Source of the DNA: Saccoglossus kowalevskii
Taxonomy: Eukaryota > Hemichordata > Enteropneusta > Harrimaniidae
Direction: 5' to 3'
NCBI RefSeq assembly: GCF_000003605.2
Contig: NW_003152253.1
Span: 295,774 to 359,773 of the forward strand
Length of the DNA: 64,000 nucleotides
Below are positions 23,571 to 38,500 of this stretch, in pieces. Made by a program: the position numbers and the translations under genes. The notes below the pieces were generated by a model that was not told the DNA's origin, ran no database searches, and saw nothing but the letters and a program-made list of their open reading frames with translations. Position 1 is the stretch's first letter. Each line of letters begins with the position of its first letter.

Positions 23571-26500
23571 GTGAGTAATTAGCCTAAAATTGCCAAGATC
23601 AATTCCATAAAACAGGGAAAAATATGCAATTTTTCACTTTTATTTACTTTATTATATTTACTTAACTGCACTTATATATGTGGTGTTCTTGAAGCTTCTT
23701 TTGATGGAACAAATGTAGCATCAGTTTTCGAAGATGTGAGTAGGCTGCGTCTAAGGTCAGACTAAAGATTATGACTTTACGCTTGTTTAGTCTTCAAAAC
23801 TACATGTACACTAATGTTGTGTGACAGGAAACGTAATAATGTGGGTAATTTAACTTGGACTTTACTGGGACACATTGACGCATTATACCGGGTGAAGACC
23901 ATAGCATATCAATGCAAATACCCTTAGGGTAGTTAAGCGTCATATGAGTGTGACTGCACTCAATCGAAAACAAGGAATTGTCACCATCAACAGATGGTCT
24001 TTACCTGCCAGCACTTTGTCACACCCGAATCTTTCATTTATTATATTTGCTTCTCCCGTACACGATTAGAAGGTAAGCAAAATATATTTCTACTCATTGT
24101 AACTGATCTTTATTTCTAACTTAAGAGATGCTTGTGAGAATATATTATTCTAATAATATAAAAAACAACTAAATACGAAGATAGGGAAATTTAAATTGGT
24201 TTATTATATACAAACATGGAGCCATATTTCCATTGTAACTTAAAATATTATTTAGTGTGTGGTTTTTTTACTGTATGTTTTAGAACACAATACCAAACAT
24301 TGCGGTTTGCATGTCATTTACCTGGATCTCAGTTGTAGAAATAATTGTTGCATTTTTCGCCACTTTTCAAAAGCCTGATTTTTAAAAATGATTCTGGATA
24401 TCTAAAATTACACGATCAGTAAAGCTGTTAAGTTTGTATCAAACTTTGTCCCAAGCATACATACAATTTGATATATCCGCCATTAGAACTGATGACAGTT
24501 TTAAAGCAATACACAGACATTAAAAAGAAGCTTATACAGTTTGTAATTTACTGCAAAGTAATTGAATATTGGCTAGTTTCATTTACGAGTAGGCTTCTAC
24601 GCTGAGCAAATATTTGTTCTCGGGAACAGTATCTACAGTATTATTACGGCCATTACATAACAATGTTTACTAAAAATTTTAAAAATAGCTTCTGCAGAAT
24701 TCAAAATATAAAAAACAAACATTTTATTAGGTAATACATTATTCATGGTCATTTGCATATGTATTAACTTTGCTATTTTGTATTCATTTATTCAACGGAA
24801 GAACGATGGGAAGATTACTCAGATACCTTGTGTTCTACGTGACAATAATGACAACACGAAATACAATCAGTGTACAACTAAATCAAGGTATTTGTCAACG
24901 CCCCTTTTTTTTCATTGCTTGAGAGTTCGGTTGTACATGTGTGTTTTTTCATGTTATATGAAAAACAAGCCTGTTCGTCAGAATTATTGTACGCCTGACA
25001 TGTAATAAAACGCAACGTAATAAAAACCATTAATTTTTAGATTTTTAAATGTACATAACTTTTTTTCTACAAATTGAGACTGTACTTTACAATATATCAA
25101 AGTGAATACCGTCTAATTCTTCTAATACACATAATAAAGTGTGTTTTTTTTAAATAAGGGACTGACGCCGAAAAACGCGTCTGCGCATTCTCCTACTTTC
25201 TCTTTTCCTCATAAACCAGCAATCTGAAGGCTTGCTCAGAGCATACCCAGTTCTGGAATATAGCACATAATTCCTAAAATGCCGACACAGTCCTTTAAGT
25301 CTCAATCATCAAAATCATGGCTAAGTGAAAAGTGTATATACAGTTTATCTGTTGGATGGTCACGTTTGATACATGTTGACTGTGTTTCAGAAGATTTCGA
25401 ATGTTGTCAATTACAGGGTCGCCGTGTTTCATTTCGAACTGGGAGATGTTCGTGTGTTCCTCTAATAATCCACAAACTAAAGAAGAATGTAAACAGAAGA
25501 ATTGTTGCTGGGACGAGGATGGGCAATTTTGTTATCACAAAAGATCAACTGGTATTCATTTCACAGATTTTACGCTCGTAATCGTACCATTTATTGAATT
25601 CGCATTTCCTAATATGATAGGATGAAAATACCCAGTGCAATACCGCAAAATTACGGTACGCTGTAACTTATGGCGTTACGGTGACATATGTATATTGTAT
25701 ATGTGAGTAATTGACGGTATAGGGGTTCTGCATACTAATGTCTCTGTGGTCGATGAATTTAGCTGCAACCAAGTAGCCTCCTGGTCCATACAAGCAATGA
25801 TATGTCACCGGAGATCCGATGCCCAGAGTTTCTAAGGACCCCCTAAGCTGGTGGTTGATATGATACTACCCTGTTCAACATGCAATCAAATTCCACCTAT
25901 TGAATGTATGCCATTGACAAAAAAATTAAATCATAGTCAGAAACGAAACGAACCCAAAAGTGCGTAGTAAGACACAGAAACGAGTTCGCAAGTTAGTACG
26001 CTGAGCCTAGATAAAGATTTAGTTAAATGAATGACAATTGAGAGGTATTATTTTTCTGAAACGATATTAAAATCATCAAAAACGGGATACTTCTATGGAA
26101 TACTGCAGGAATAAATAAATACTTAGAAGAAAGTTTGGAATGTAAGTTTTGAACAGTTTTAGCAACTCAAAGTTCCTTTATTTAATGACGCATTCAATAT
26201 TGTGGTCATAAGTTGATCCTGTTTTGGATTTACTAGTAATCAATTGGAATCGGAGATTTAATACTTAGAAGAGTGTGTCCATCTGGGAAAAGAGGGAAGA
26301 AAAACACAAAATTTGAAGCAAGTTTGAACAAAACCAATATATATATGCTGCAAATGTAGTACCCCTTGTTACATTGTTTAGGAAAGTTTCAAAAACTAGC
26401 CCAGCACAGTACAGTTTCCTGAGGATTTTCGACCGTTGTTTTAAACTGTGGGGATTTCAATGGTTTCAGGCGGCGAAAATGCCCAGATGTTCGCTCTCGA

Positions 26501-29500
26501 AATAGGTTTAAATCGAACATTTGTGGAAATTTATTTAGGTAATTTCGGCATAATTTGACACTAATCCTTGAAACAACAGTACACTAACACTACGATAAGG
26601 ACTTTCCGTTTTTGACATTGTGAATATTTTCGTTTTTATGCAGAAAAATACAGTATTTTTACCAAGTAAAATCATATTTATTAGAGTTATTGTTCATACA
26701 TGAGTTGTTGAACACACTACATAGTTTGTAATTTAGTTCAGCTTCTTGCAGTCATAATTCAAGAAAAAAAGGCAAAAAATATAGAGAATATAGCAAATTA
26801 TCTGTCTTCTGTAATATTCTTAAATAATCGGTAATTATGAAAATTATATAGGAAATACATTTTGTTATGAGTTATTCTTAATATAAATTTCTAAATTATC
26901 TTGTTAAAATCATTTTTCTTCAGGATTTTTTCTCCTCAAAAACGAAAGGATTTCACAATGTGTATCTTCCATGTCATCAGTAATAACCCAACAAGTAAAT
27001 GCAACTATTACAAACATACTTTTGTTTATGAATAGTAGTAATATTTTCCTCGTCATTCGCTCACACATTCCCTTAGATATCTACAACATAGCGTTGAACA
27101 GTTACATCGGAAGATGTTACGCTGCTAACTGCTGGGCCCTGAATGACGGTCGAATCCCAACGTACGAGTCGAACGAATCCAATCGTACGATCTACAGCGC
27201 AGACATGGCCACTGTATTGACCTTACCGTACATATCATCAACACAAGATTTACAGACACGCAATATGTCAAACAATTGGAACTCAAAGCAATGCAAGCTC
27301 AATCGTTACCAAAATGTGACAGAAATCGTTGATGTAAAGGATTTAATACCCATTGCCGAAATCTGGTTTGGTAAAATGGTTTTCATTGACAGTGTAAGAT
27401 TACTGACGAGGAGAGAAGACCGTAAGTATTACGTAACAGATTACCTGTATCGTAGTCTGTAGCAGCTCATTAATCCAAGGGAATACTGTAGGAATTATAA
27501 ATAGACCACATTTCCAGAATGTTATGCGTTTGCCATGTCAAATTAAGTATACATTTTGACCGCTGTTTTCAAATAATTGAATAGGGTATCACAAGAAACT
27601 CATTTTTTATATATGTTTAGGATCCCACAATTTTGTAACAATGTGACTGTAACGAGTGAATTGTTTCTATTGTCCTAGTGTCTCGACTGGTCGGACTTAT
27701 TATAATGTTTTCATTTGGAGATTATACAACGGCACATTATCAAATTCCATGCGGTGAAATTCTACTGTTTGAGGATATAAACAGAGGTTATGGAGATACT
27801 ATGAATATCGACCCAGCTGGAAAAGATCTTGTGTGGCTACATTTCTTCTGTCAACTTCCGTCCTATCCCGGTGTCGTATACACAGGTGGACTTAACATCA
27901 TGATGGTTTCTATGCTCGAGTGTTTCGATGTTCACATTTACGAGGTTGAAGCTTACACCACGTACGGTTAGTTTTTTTTCTTGTACGACAGACTAATGAA
28001 TGATTCCAAAACAGAATGCCATGATAGTTTAGTTATCCAGTATACAGGTTGTCTGCTATTTTAAAGTAAACTCAAAGCGCGGTGGTCGTCGCGCAGCGCG
28101 TGTTCGAATTTCGTGTAAACAAACAATGTATTTTACACGCGTTGTATACGTCGCTATGGGTCCCATATCGAACAGGATGCAACGCGACGACCACCGCCCT
28201 TTAATATAACAAATAACAACACCACTAACAACGCATGGATACTTTTTTTTTACCGTGATAGTAATTTCTTTCTTCTCTGTCAGCGATAGTTATTTTCATT
28301 TTTGTTTGTTATTAGGCGGTGTTGATGAATGTTATTGGGATGAATATGGTGTTGATTATAGGGGAAACGTAACGTCAGCGCATGGGTATGATTGTTTTGA
28401 TTGGTCCGACGTGTTTGAAACACCCGACGAACAAAATGGACTGACCCAAAACTACTGTCGATATACACAGTACACAGGAGAAGTGGTGTGTGCGATTACG
28501 GCAGATTACCTTGTTCCGTGTTATGTTGGTGAGCCAGGGGAAAATTGCTGTAAGTTAGAAATGATTTCTTAGTTTTTTTGCCTATAATTGTTATACGTGT
28601 CTCTGTGGTTATTTGTTAGGTGCACTTTGAATTAAACACAACCTGGCATCACAAATACAAACTATGCATACTTGCAACAATTCCTGTAATGGGGGTAATT
28701 AATGTTAAATGCTAGTGTCAAGCAGTATCTGTGAAGCTGATCCCGTGCTTTCTCACGTGAATATTTGGTGATATGATTCACGTGTGACGTGGCTGTAAGT
28801 TTGTTGTAGCGCTCTCTTGAAATATAGTTTTATACAATTTTTCGTAGCAACGTTGCGTCAACATTCTAAGCCAAGTAATTACCTCCCCTGTTTAACTTTC
28901 TTCGCTACCCTTTGTAATTTTCTATTGCACTACTTATCTGCTGAGTTCGTGTTTCTGGAGGTTATAATTTTAGCCATCTGAGCAGGATACTTTAATCCTG
29001 ATTATTTGTTGTAACTCTTGTCCAAGGTGAGCTCCCTACTTTGCCAAAGGACTTCTGTTGTCCCGCAAAAGCTACAAGTTACAAATGACATTGAACGCCT
29101 CTCATATTAATGGTAAAGTCTCTTAACAAAATTTGACTGCACTTTTAAACCCCACAAAAAACGATGTTGCAGGCACGCTATCAATTAACTGATATAGCGT
29201 CCGATCTGAAATGACTGGTCCATGATGATCATACGAACAAGAATATGCCTGGTATTCCATATTAAATTTATGATAACTCAACACCTGAACCTGTTTGTCA
29301 AAAATCTTACATGGTACACGCAACCACTGGAGCTCGAGTTCTTCTAAACATTTGGATTGTTTAGGTCTAAAAAAAGAGATCTTCCTACAGACTCCGAATT
29401 ATTGGCTTCGTGCCCGGTTTTTAATCTGTACTTTGCACGGCGAGTCGTCATTTTCAAGAACATTCATCTACTTAGCTCTTTTTTGTGGTAGCCCCTTTCT

Positions 29501-32500
29501 CAAAGTGCGTAAATAGATATTTTCACATCTGACAGTACCTTTTCACCAAACGTATTTAAAACAAGTGCTATGTGAAGCACAAAACGAAAGCGAGTCTTGC
29601 TACCAAACCTAAATACCCATATAAGTACCTAAGCAAATGAATGCACTAATTAATGAAAGGCCAAATTGTAGTAAGCGAACACGCAAAATGGATAATCGCT
29701 TAGTGACTAACAATTGTGAGAATGGTGACATTTGTCTTGCTTAGATTTGATAAACAACCTACAGTGTACAATATATACGCTGTTCATTTTTTGGGTAAAT
29801 AATTTTAATCATACGAAATGATTCCTGAATGATTCGATTAATTATTTTCAAACGTTGTTGACATAGAATTTGATAACATGTTAAATCAAAAACATGACTT
29901 AACATTAATTTTACACAATAATTTGATTGTATTGTTAATGTTTACAGACTTCCCCAAAGTACACCTATGTGAAAGAAATCCTTGCCATAACAACGGAATA
30001 TGTGTACCTATATTCGAAAGTTATACCTGCGTCTGTGAGATAGGGTTTACGGGGGAAAGGTGTGAAGCAGGTAATATTAAATAATACAGTTTTAAATAAC
30101 ATTTTCAGTTTTATTTGTAAATGGCAGACAAGAAGTAGAAAACCATGAGACTTGTATTTCCATTCTCTTCCCGCATTCGCTGTTACCACATTCATGGTTA
30201 AATATATCAGAACGTCACGTGGTCACATCATTCTTAACGAGATCTCGGCAGTCACTTGGAGATCAGGGATGTAGCTATCATGCATTTTCATTGATTTTCT
30301 CCAGTTGTTGGGTTCAACGTACCTGGACGATTCAGTTATAAGGAAGCGAAGCATGTCTGCCAGCAACACAATGCCCACTTAGCGTCCTATGAAGATGTTC
30401 GAATGGCACAATTGTACCATGTCAACAGTGACGGGTTTTACCGGAACGAAGGTAGATCCCAGAGGCGAACATCCAGTCATTTCTTGACTCTCGATGAGAA
30501 GATAAAGTACGCAACCCATTGGATCGTTGCAAGGACTGGAACTACCGGAAATCGTGTGGGGGCCATGTGCGCTCGTACGTCAGGTACTGCCTCACTGCAT
30601 TATGTTCATGGTTTTATCGCTTAGATTGGACATCGTTCTCCCGTGTTAAGTATCAATTTTTATACCTGTTTTTACCGTGTGTTTATATTCAATCGTGTAG
30701 CCTCTAGCTGCCCAGCGCAGTATTTTCCCCTTGGTGTGATGGATGGACGCATTCTGGGATATCAAATGGAAAGCAGTAGCGACTTTTTGGACACTTATGA
30801 TGAAGAGGTGTGTTCACAACTTGACATCGTATTTATTCTTACTGACATATAGTTCCCGTCAACAATTTAGTGTATTTGACATTGTCTAATTTGAATATTA
30901 CTGGGAATTTCTTCCAACATGAGTACGCATTTTTAGTTGTACCGGGCACCAAAATAGGTGTTTCGGAAACGGTGAATTAAACAGAAACGTTCTGGTGTAT
31001 CTATTTGTCAATGACAATGGGAACCACTCCGCCAGTCACGGCGGGGAGTAAAAAACTATATTCTGAGTTTTAAATAAATGCCCACAGGGAATTAATAAGC
31101 TGCCGATTCCCTGCGATGAGTGCTTAATTTGGAAAGAATCGATTAAATAGACAAACCTTCAATGGTGAATACGTTTCATTATAAATGGAAGGGAAACTAC
31201 CCGACGAACAATCGACCAATGACAACGCAGCACATTCAACTCTGAACAGCGCCGTATATGGGATATAGATAGGATAGGCAATTGGGCAAATTATTCAGGG
31301 AAAAATAAAATGTCTTTATTCCAAGGTTGAGATGTCAGTAATCTGATTGATCCTACCAATGAATCGAAATGCTAGTCATAGTTCATATTACTTGTCCAAT
31401 TGCATTTATCTGATATAAACTTGCAGTTATAAATGTTGAATTGCCAATTTGTGACCCCGGGCACAAAAACTAGAACACCTATGGCATGTATGGGTCATCT
31501 CAACGACATTTTAATGGTGTATTTCCAATGTCAGTTGAGTTCAATAGTTTTGTCCACATTAACAAATGCGTTGGTGATTTGAAATCAATATGCAAATGTT
31601 TGTTACTATTATATTTTGTCTCACAGAAACTAGAAATAGACTCTTCCGTGAGCCAAAAAAGGTATGTCATAGTTCACCCGTTTTTATACGAAACTATACA
31701 TGACGTTTGGATTGGATTACCAGAACCTCAACCAACTTTACGAGTGGATCTTGTTGAATCAACAACAATAACGGCAATAACTCTGACAGTAGTAGAAGGC
31801 ACATACGATGGTCTGCCTGTTAAATGGCTGTCGCGATATTTCAAACTGTTATATTACGACAAACAATTGGACACACACATGGAAGTGGAAGATGGGCGTG
31901 GCAATACTAAGGTAAGGTACATTTCAATGAAACTAATCATATTGACAAGTGTACATTTACATATATTACATGTATTTAATTTATATAAAATCTTTATATA
32001 GATATATAACACAGAAAATGTGATGTCGGCAATAGATATAAATACAATCTGTCCCCCTATCTTATCGTCGGTTATTACAATAGTTGCACTTCAGTGGGTG
32101 CCATTTTTCCCCGGTGGCCAAGTGGAGTTATATGGACTGTTCGAAAAAGGAAAATGTGAGTCTGCTCTTCAAATTTATATGTTGGTTAAGTTAGAAAATA
32201 GAATAAATATAAACAATTTTACAAAGGTTATTTCTAGTCTCGCTATCATTTGTTTTTATGTTCAGTTAGTCACTGTGGGTTCGCGTTTATTACTCATCTT
32301 TTACTATTAATATTTCAAGCCGTTTTTTTTGAGAACGATGAAATGCATGTTTACAATGACGATACCGTTTTTCGTCGTGGTCACGGGTTCGCTTCTCGTA
32401 TGTTTATTTCATGTTTGTAGCATGCCTGTAATACCATTGTTATTTCATCAAGTATTCAATATAGACAAATCGCCAATGAATTATAGTACATCTTTCACCA

Positions 32501-35500
32501 TGCTCTCATCATTGAACATCTTCCATTTTCTCTGTTTGTGTTTGTAGACAACAATATATCACAATTCATCACAAGATATAACGCCGCTCCGCAATCCAGA
32601 AATACACGGGCAGCAGCCATAGAACATTTTTCTAGTGTTTATGTTCGCTTTACATTCGATGAGTGTAAATATATTTGTCTGAAAGATCCGTTTGACTGCA
32701 AAATTATGATGTATTCAACGTTATTATCAGTGTGCATAATCGGAAGACTGCCCTACTGGTATCTGGATGCTTCCGCCACTTTGACAGATTCGTCGCAGTG
32801 GGACTACCACATTCAATTGACGGATGGGGACACATTAAAGAGTTAAGCACATATTAGTCGTTTTGCACAATAATGCTGTACACTAATATACTGTAACGAA
32901 ACGGGTTTTTAATCTGTGTATCCAATTAGTTACTTAGGTCACTCATGGACGTGATACTGGGCACATTAAAACACTACATGTTTTCATTTTCGCGAAAAGC
33001 TTTGACGCCGGTTATGAATTGTGAGAGGTTAAATCCTGTTGCTTGAATTTAATACGAGATATTAGAGACAGGATTTTAGTAACTCAAAAGGGGTCGTTAC
33101 AATTTTTTTAGACAATATGTTTCTTCCACTACGATATGGAAAATAATTAATAACAAAAAAAATAATAACAATTACAATGAATAAACTGGTAGAAATCAGA
33201 TACACCTATCTATTTGTATGGTTCCTACAGCTTTTAGAGAGCGAAACATACACTGTTGTGGTTCCGAATCTGACATTGATTTTTTTTCAATAAACAGTCA
33301 ATTTGAGTTGGTATGTATTGGGTGTGTATTGAACAACTGGATTTGGAATTAATTGGCATAGAATTTATTAATTCAGCATTTCGACCATATGTTATTGTAT
33401 TAACAGAAATTTTGATTGTTTAAATTACGTAACTTGAAGGACGAAATTGCTACTATTCTTCGATTGCACAGTTTATTTTCAATTAAAATGAAATCAGCTA
33501 TTTAATTAGGTCACATGGGAATTTCCAAGGTAAACTTGAGAATAATCAGTCCCGTTTGAGATTAAGTGTTAAAGTGCTCAACGTTACACTAACATCTAGG
33601 CTGTAACGGGGGAATAATTACGTTCACTACAATATTAAAAAGAGAGAATAAAAAGTCAAGATATATAATACAATGGTGCAATGGTAGAGATTACATTAAA
33701 TCTAGGATGCACACAGGTATTAGCAAAATGTTTACAATAAACAGTTTAATTATGGTGTATAGACATATCATTGAAACATATATTTTTTTCAGATCTGTTG
33801 AACTGCCAAGATATAAGCCGAATATGCACGCGAAAGCTGAAATGCAGTGAATCCGTAGGTATTTTCAGTACCTTGGACTATCCTAATCCTTACAGAGGTG
33901 CCTCACAGTGTTCATGGATTATATCGGCACCACACGCCTCGTACATAAAACTGAAATTCTTCGAATTCGATGTCGACCAGAGGGGAAAGCATTGCAATAA
34001 CGACTTTGTGGAAGTGTATAGCGGACAATTCAGCGAGGGTAGACGTAGAGGTCGCTAGTGTAATCATAACAAACCTACATCTGGTATATTTTCCGAGTTC
34101 AATGAGATGTTTATCATTTTTACCAGTGACCCATTCGATGATAACAGCCTTGGTTTCCTGGCGTACTATTTTTTTATTGATATGAATTTGATAACTTCGC
34201 CATATAAAAGTCTTCAAGGTAATTCTGAAGTCACGTACTAGTACATAAAACATCGTACGCAGACATTAGATACATCAAACCCCATGTGTGTAGTTGTTTT
34301 CAATACTTACAGCATTGCCATGAAACGGTGGATGTTGTTAATGTCTAATGTGTATACCTTTAATATATATGTTTTTAATTGCATTTATTCATTTTTTTTA
34401 ATGTTAAATGGTCGCAACTGTTAATAACATGAACGTCTATCAAAGTATATGTGCCATATCACGTTCTATCGCCAATGTATTAGCATCCGCTATTGGAAGT
34501 ACCATACATTCTGTATTTGTTAACATATAGTTCCAAGCACATTATTTCACTGACCTATGCTGCGAAAAAAAAAGTTTTTAATTTTTAAAAAATGGAAAAG
34601 GTCGTGTTATAATTTCCCAATTTAGCCTAGGGTTCCAGGGGGCGTATACATGATTTGTAAAACACATGATTTATTTGTTTAAAAGAATGTTTATTCATTG
34701 TTTATATATTATTACATTCCAGATAGACAATGTCAGCTTGGTTGGTATATTTACCATACATCATGCTATCGGTTATTTCACACGACGTACGTTCTGTCTT
34801 GGAATGACGCGCTAACAATGTGCGAAGACCACGACGCCTCACTAGCGAGTGTATTGAACCAAGAGGAGTCATCATTTCTGCAGCATTTTGTTTCAAACCA
34901 TTATTATGCTTGGATATATATAGGTAAATTGAACCTGCTTGATCTTTATTCTGTATAGGTCGCGTGCGTTGTGCACACTGTGTGTAAAAGCACGTGGTTT
35001 GTTTAAACTACGGTCCGACTGAAATTTATCGGTAATAGAATCGATTCTAATGAAATAGTTGTTTCACCTTCGGTGTATTTAATAACTTAAAATTTACATG
35101 TTACAAGTTGAAACAGTGATATTACATACGCCATGCCATTCATATTTGAAAATATTTATCTACTATATTTGTATACAGGTTTGTCTGATACACATCATGC
35201 CGGGACTCACGAGTGGGCAGACGGGAATCCCTTGTCATTTACCGATTGGGATTTAGAGAAGTAAATGCATTTTATCTGTCTTATTAGTGGATACGTTTGA
35301 TATAACTAGACATGATCATTCAAATTATGCAACTGTATTAGTAAACTAGTGTACAAAGGATGATATTAAACACAAGAAAGTGGATGGGCGTGCGAAGTAG
35401 GGAACTGAGGTATGCGGTAATGATGGCAAACATGGTGCGTGTTCTGAAAAACTCGCACTCGGTATTGTTGTGGTGTATACTATTACTTGATGCGAGAATT

Positions 35501-38500
35501 GCTTTCAAACTTCATACAATTAAATGTGTTTAACTAATGGCCCAATATTAAATATTTCCAAAATAGTGTAAAATGAGAATATATGTATTATATTTGCTAA
35601 CAATTTTGAATGCGCATTTTCTTGGAATATCCATATCAGGGCATGGTAACAATAGTTTTACCTGGTATATGTATTTCGTTGTAGTGTATCCCAAAATTGT
35701 TTTCATGTTACCAACTTGTTTACAGTAGCGGCATACCTCACATGTAAAACTAGTACCATGTCACGCACATGTACTGATATAGAATTCATGAAATAACTAT
35801 CACCACAGTGTGACGTCACACTTATGTCATAACGTGTACACATATATCATGGACATTAACAATCTGTCAATTAGCAATTTGTTTTCGCGGCGAACTTTTG
35901 CGCAACTGTTAAAACAATATAAGTTCAGTAATACGTAATTACAATCTAAAAAAAAAAAACATCGAAATAATTAGAATGTCACATGGATGTAGCAGCTAAT
36001 AATAATAACAAATTAGACCACGACAGCCTACAATGGGTTGGCGTTATCAAACATCCGAATCAATTAAATGAATGTATCACATCTATCCATAGTTCTCAAC
36101 CTGATGGTGGAATATACCAAAGATGCGTAGCTATATTTACCAGTAATCTGTATTCCTCTTCTCACTGGCATGACGTCACTTGTGTTTCGAACATCACTGA
36201 TTTATTCATCTGCGAAAAGAAATTAACAAAGGGTACGTCTCGAAAGAGCTGCGCATGTTGAATATTAGCATTAACTTCATAAAATCGCTTTCCAAGAGAA
36301 GTAAAAGTATCATCGAAGTTATATAAATAATGTTGCGTGTCTATATTTCAGATGTTGAGGAGACAACAGAAGCACTTCATATGGTAAAAGGTAAGATACC
36401 AGTGAATGCTCAATGAGTAATGCGAACATGTATTGACAATGAGCTGATACCATTACGCTGACCCAAAACACTATATTTATCGAACCAATAGGCAGATGAA
36501 ATGTGTTGTTATACGAGTTACTAACAACCCTCAAAAGAAAAAGTCGTATCGCACACCACAGAAATATGACACTATTGTCACTGTTGCGTTCAGTATAGAT
36601 ACAAATAATGTAGTGTAATGTTAATTATGTTTTCTAACTATCAAAACATGAAAAAGATGAATTTTGAAATCAATCGCTAGCGCGCATTGTAATAAATGCA
36701 CTGTGTGCCTTTGGAACAAATAAATAAGCTTACGTGGTCACGTGACAGAACGTTAAAATATCGCTACATCGAATTTGCGCATCCTTCTTTATTGTATGTT
36801 ATCGATATGCAACAGTCACTTGTGTGGTTCACTTGTATCTAATTAGGAAATGGTACTTGTCCGAGTCATCTATATAAAGATGAAACTGGAGTGTGCTTAC
36901 ATCATTCCGATGTTTATGCTGGTGAGAGTTACCATGGTGATTGTGTTCAATAATCAATCAGTATACGCTTTTGTACATATAGTGATTTTATTACCGAAAC
37001 CTTATTCTTTGTTTCTATATCATTATGCAAATTTATGCTGTAACCCGGCGTCAAAAGGCCCGATCGAACACAATGTGGCATCTGTGAGTAAATGAATTTC
37101 GACCAGTGGTTTTTGTGCACACAAATAAAGCCTTATATAATCATGGTGAGAATGACCTACCCAGTTTCGATCGTCCTCGGAGACATTTCTGCTACATTCG
37201 AATCATTATTTACGATGATCAAATTGTAATGAAACGTCTAATATAAATCTGAAATCAGGCATCGCGGTTCATGTATGAGGGTTGGCGAAAAGGTTCTGCT
37301 TTTGACAATGACAAAGTTTCTTGCAGGTGGTTAGTCTTCAAAAACAACCATAGGATTGAATTAAATGTGTGTATGCTTTTAATTATATATTACATATCTA
37401 TCAGGCTCGGGTCATTAAAGTACATTACAGTTTTATGATGTACATACAGAAATTAACTTGCTTTGTATTATAATGTTGCAGAATGTGATGGGTTCGTGTG
37501 TGAGAACAAACAGTGTATACCTTTCTCATTGTACTGCAATTTCCGTGCTGACTGTGATGATGCATCGGACGAATTACATTGCGGTATGTTCGTTTTTGTT
37601 GAACACTTTGAGGTTATTACGAGGATACCTCAAAGTATGCACGAAGACGGTACAGCTGGAGTATCGACCGACCCGCAGCGGCGTGATGTCTGAGTGCATA
37701 CTTTGAGGTATTTTCTTAATAACCTTATTATTATACATCCTTTCCTTCCAAGAATACATCATGGGAATACCGATATCCAAGTAACACAAACTATGCATTT
37801 ATTTGCAAATAAGGCTACTAAGAGAGTAATGTTTGTATTTTTCAATTCAATCAAGAGATATCCAATGAACAACTATTATTCCATATGGATATTATATGGA
37901 AACTCTCAAGCATTATATGTATTCATATGCATCAGAAGTCCATATATCTTATAACAATATTTCACATTTAATAGATTTTACTATTTGTGAGGACATGGAT
38001 AACACATTCCTATGCCAGAATGGTCAGTGTGTTGATTTCCGCAAACATTGTGACATGAGAAAAGACTGTTTTGACGGAAGTGACGAAATAAATTGTACAA
38101 TCACAGGTATTTTTGTATTACAGTAACCATCGCCTTACTCAAGCATTGCGTATTATTAAAATAGGTGTTATAACATGAAATGTTTATATAATTTTTCATC
38201 AACCGTTCATAATCCTATTTTGTCATCATTTCTGCTTTTCTACTTAAAGGTTGTTTTGACTTGTTTGAACTAGAATGTAAGTGCCTAAGCTCTGTATTAT
38301 GACCGTAAGTTAAGCCATATTGCCTGCGCTGTGGGCACTCACGAACTTTTTTACTCTATTGAGTTTTAAATCCTAAAACATTATATTTGTGAAGTGATAT
38401 TGCTTATGCTACAATCAGGGGCTTATACGATAGGGCTTTGCAAATTATATATTTGTAGATGCAGATGTGATAAGAATTTGAGAAACCCATTCAAACCTTC

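Noticed and set aside
23693-23735. Exon-like stretch after TTGAAG reading ASFDGTNVASVFED before a GTGAGT site
   Set aside because: It would leave in phase 0, which fits neither the signal-peptide exon nor the trefoil exon, and the sequence matches no module.
24745-25005. Open frame with IPCVLRDNNDNTKYNQCTT before a GTATTT site
   Set aside because: It ends in phase 2, incompatible with the phase 1 trefoil exon, and no domain is recognisable.
32842-33792. Search for a further module between PAN and CUB exons
   Set aside because: No cysteine-patterned frame with phase 1 splice sites was seen, and the phases of the PAN and CUB exons join directly.
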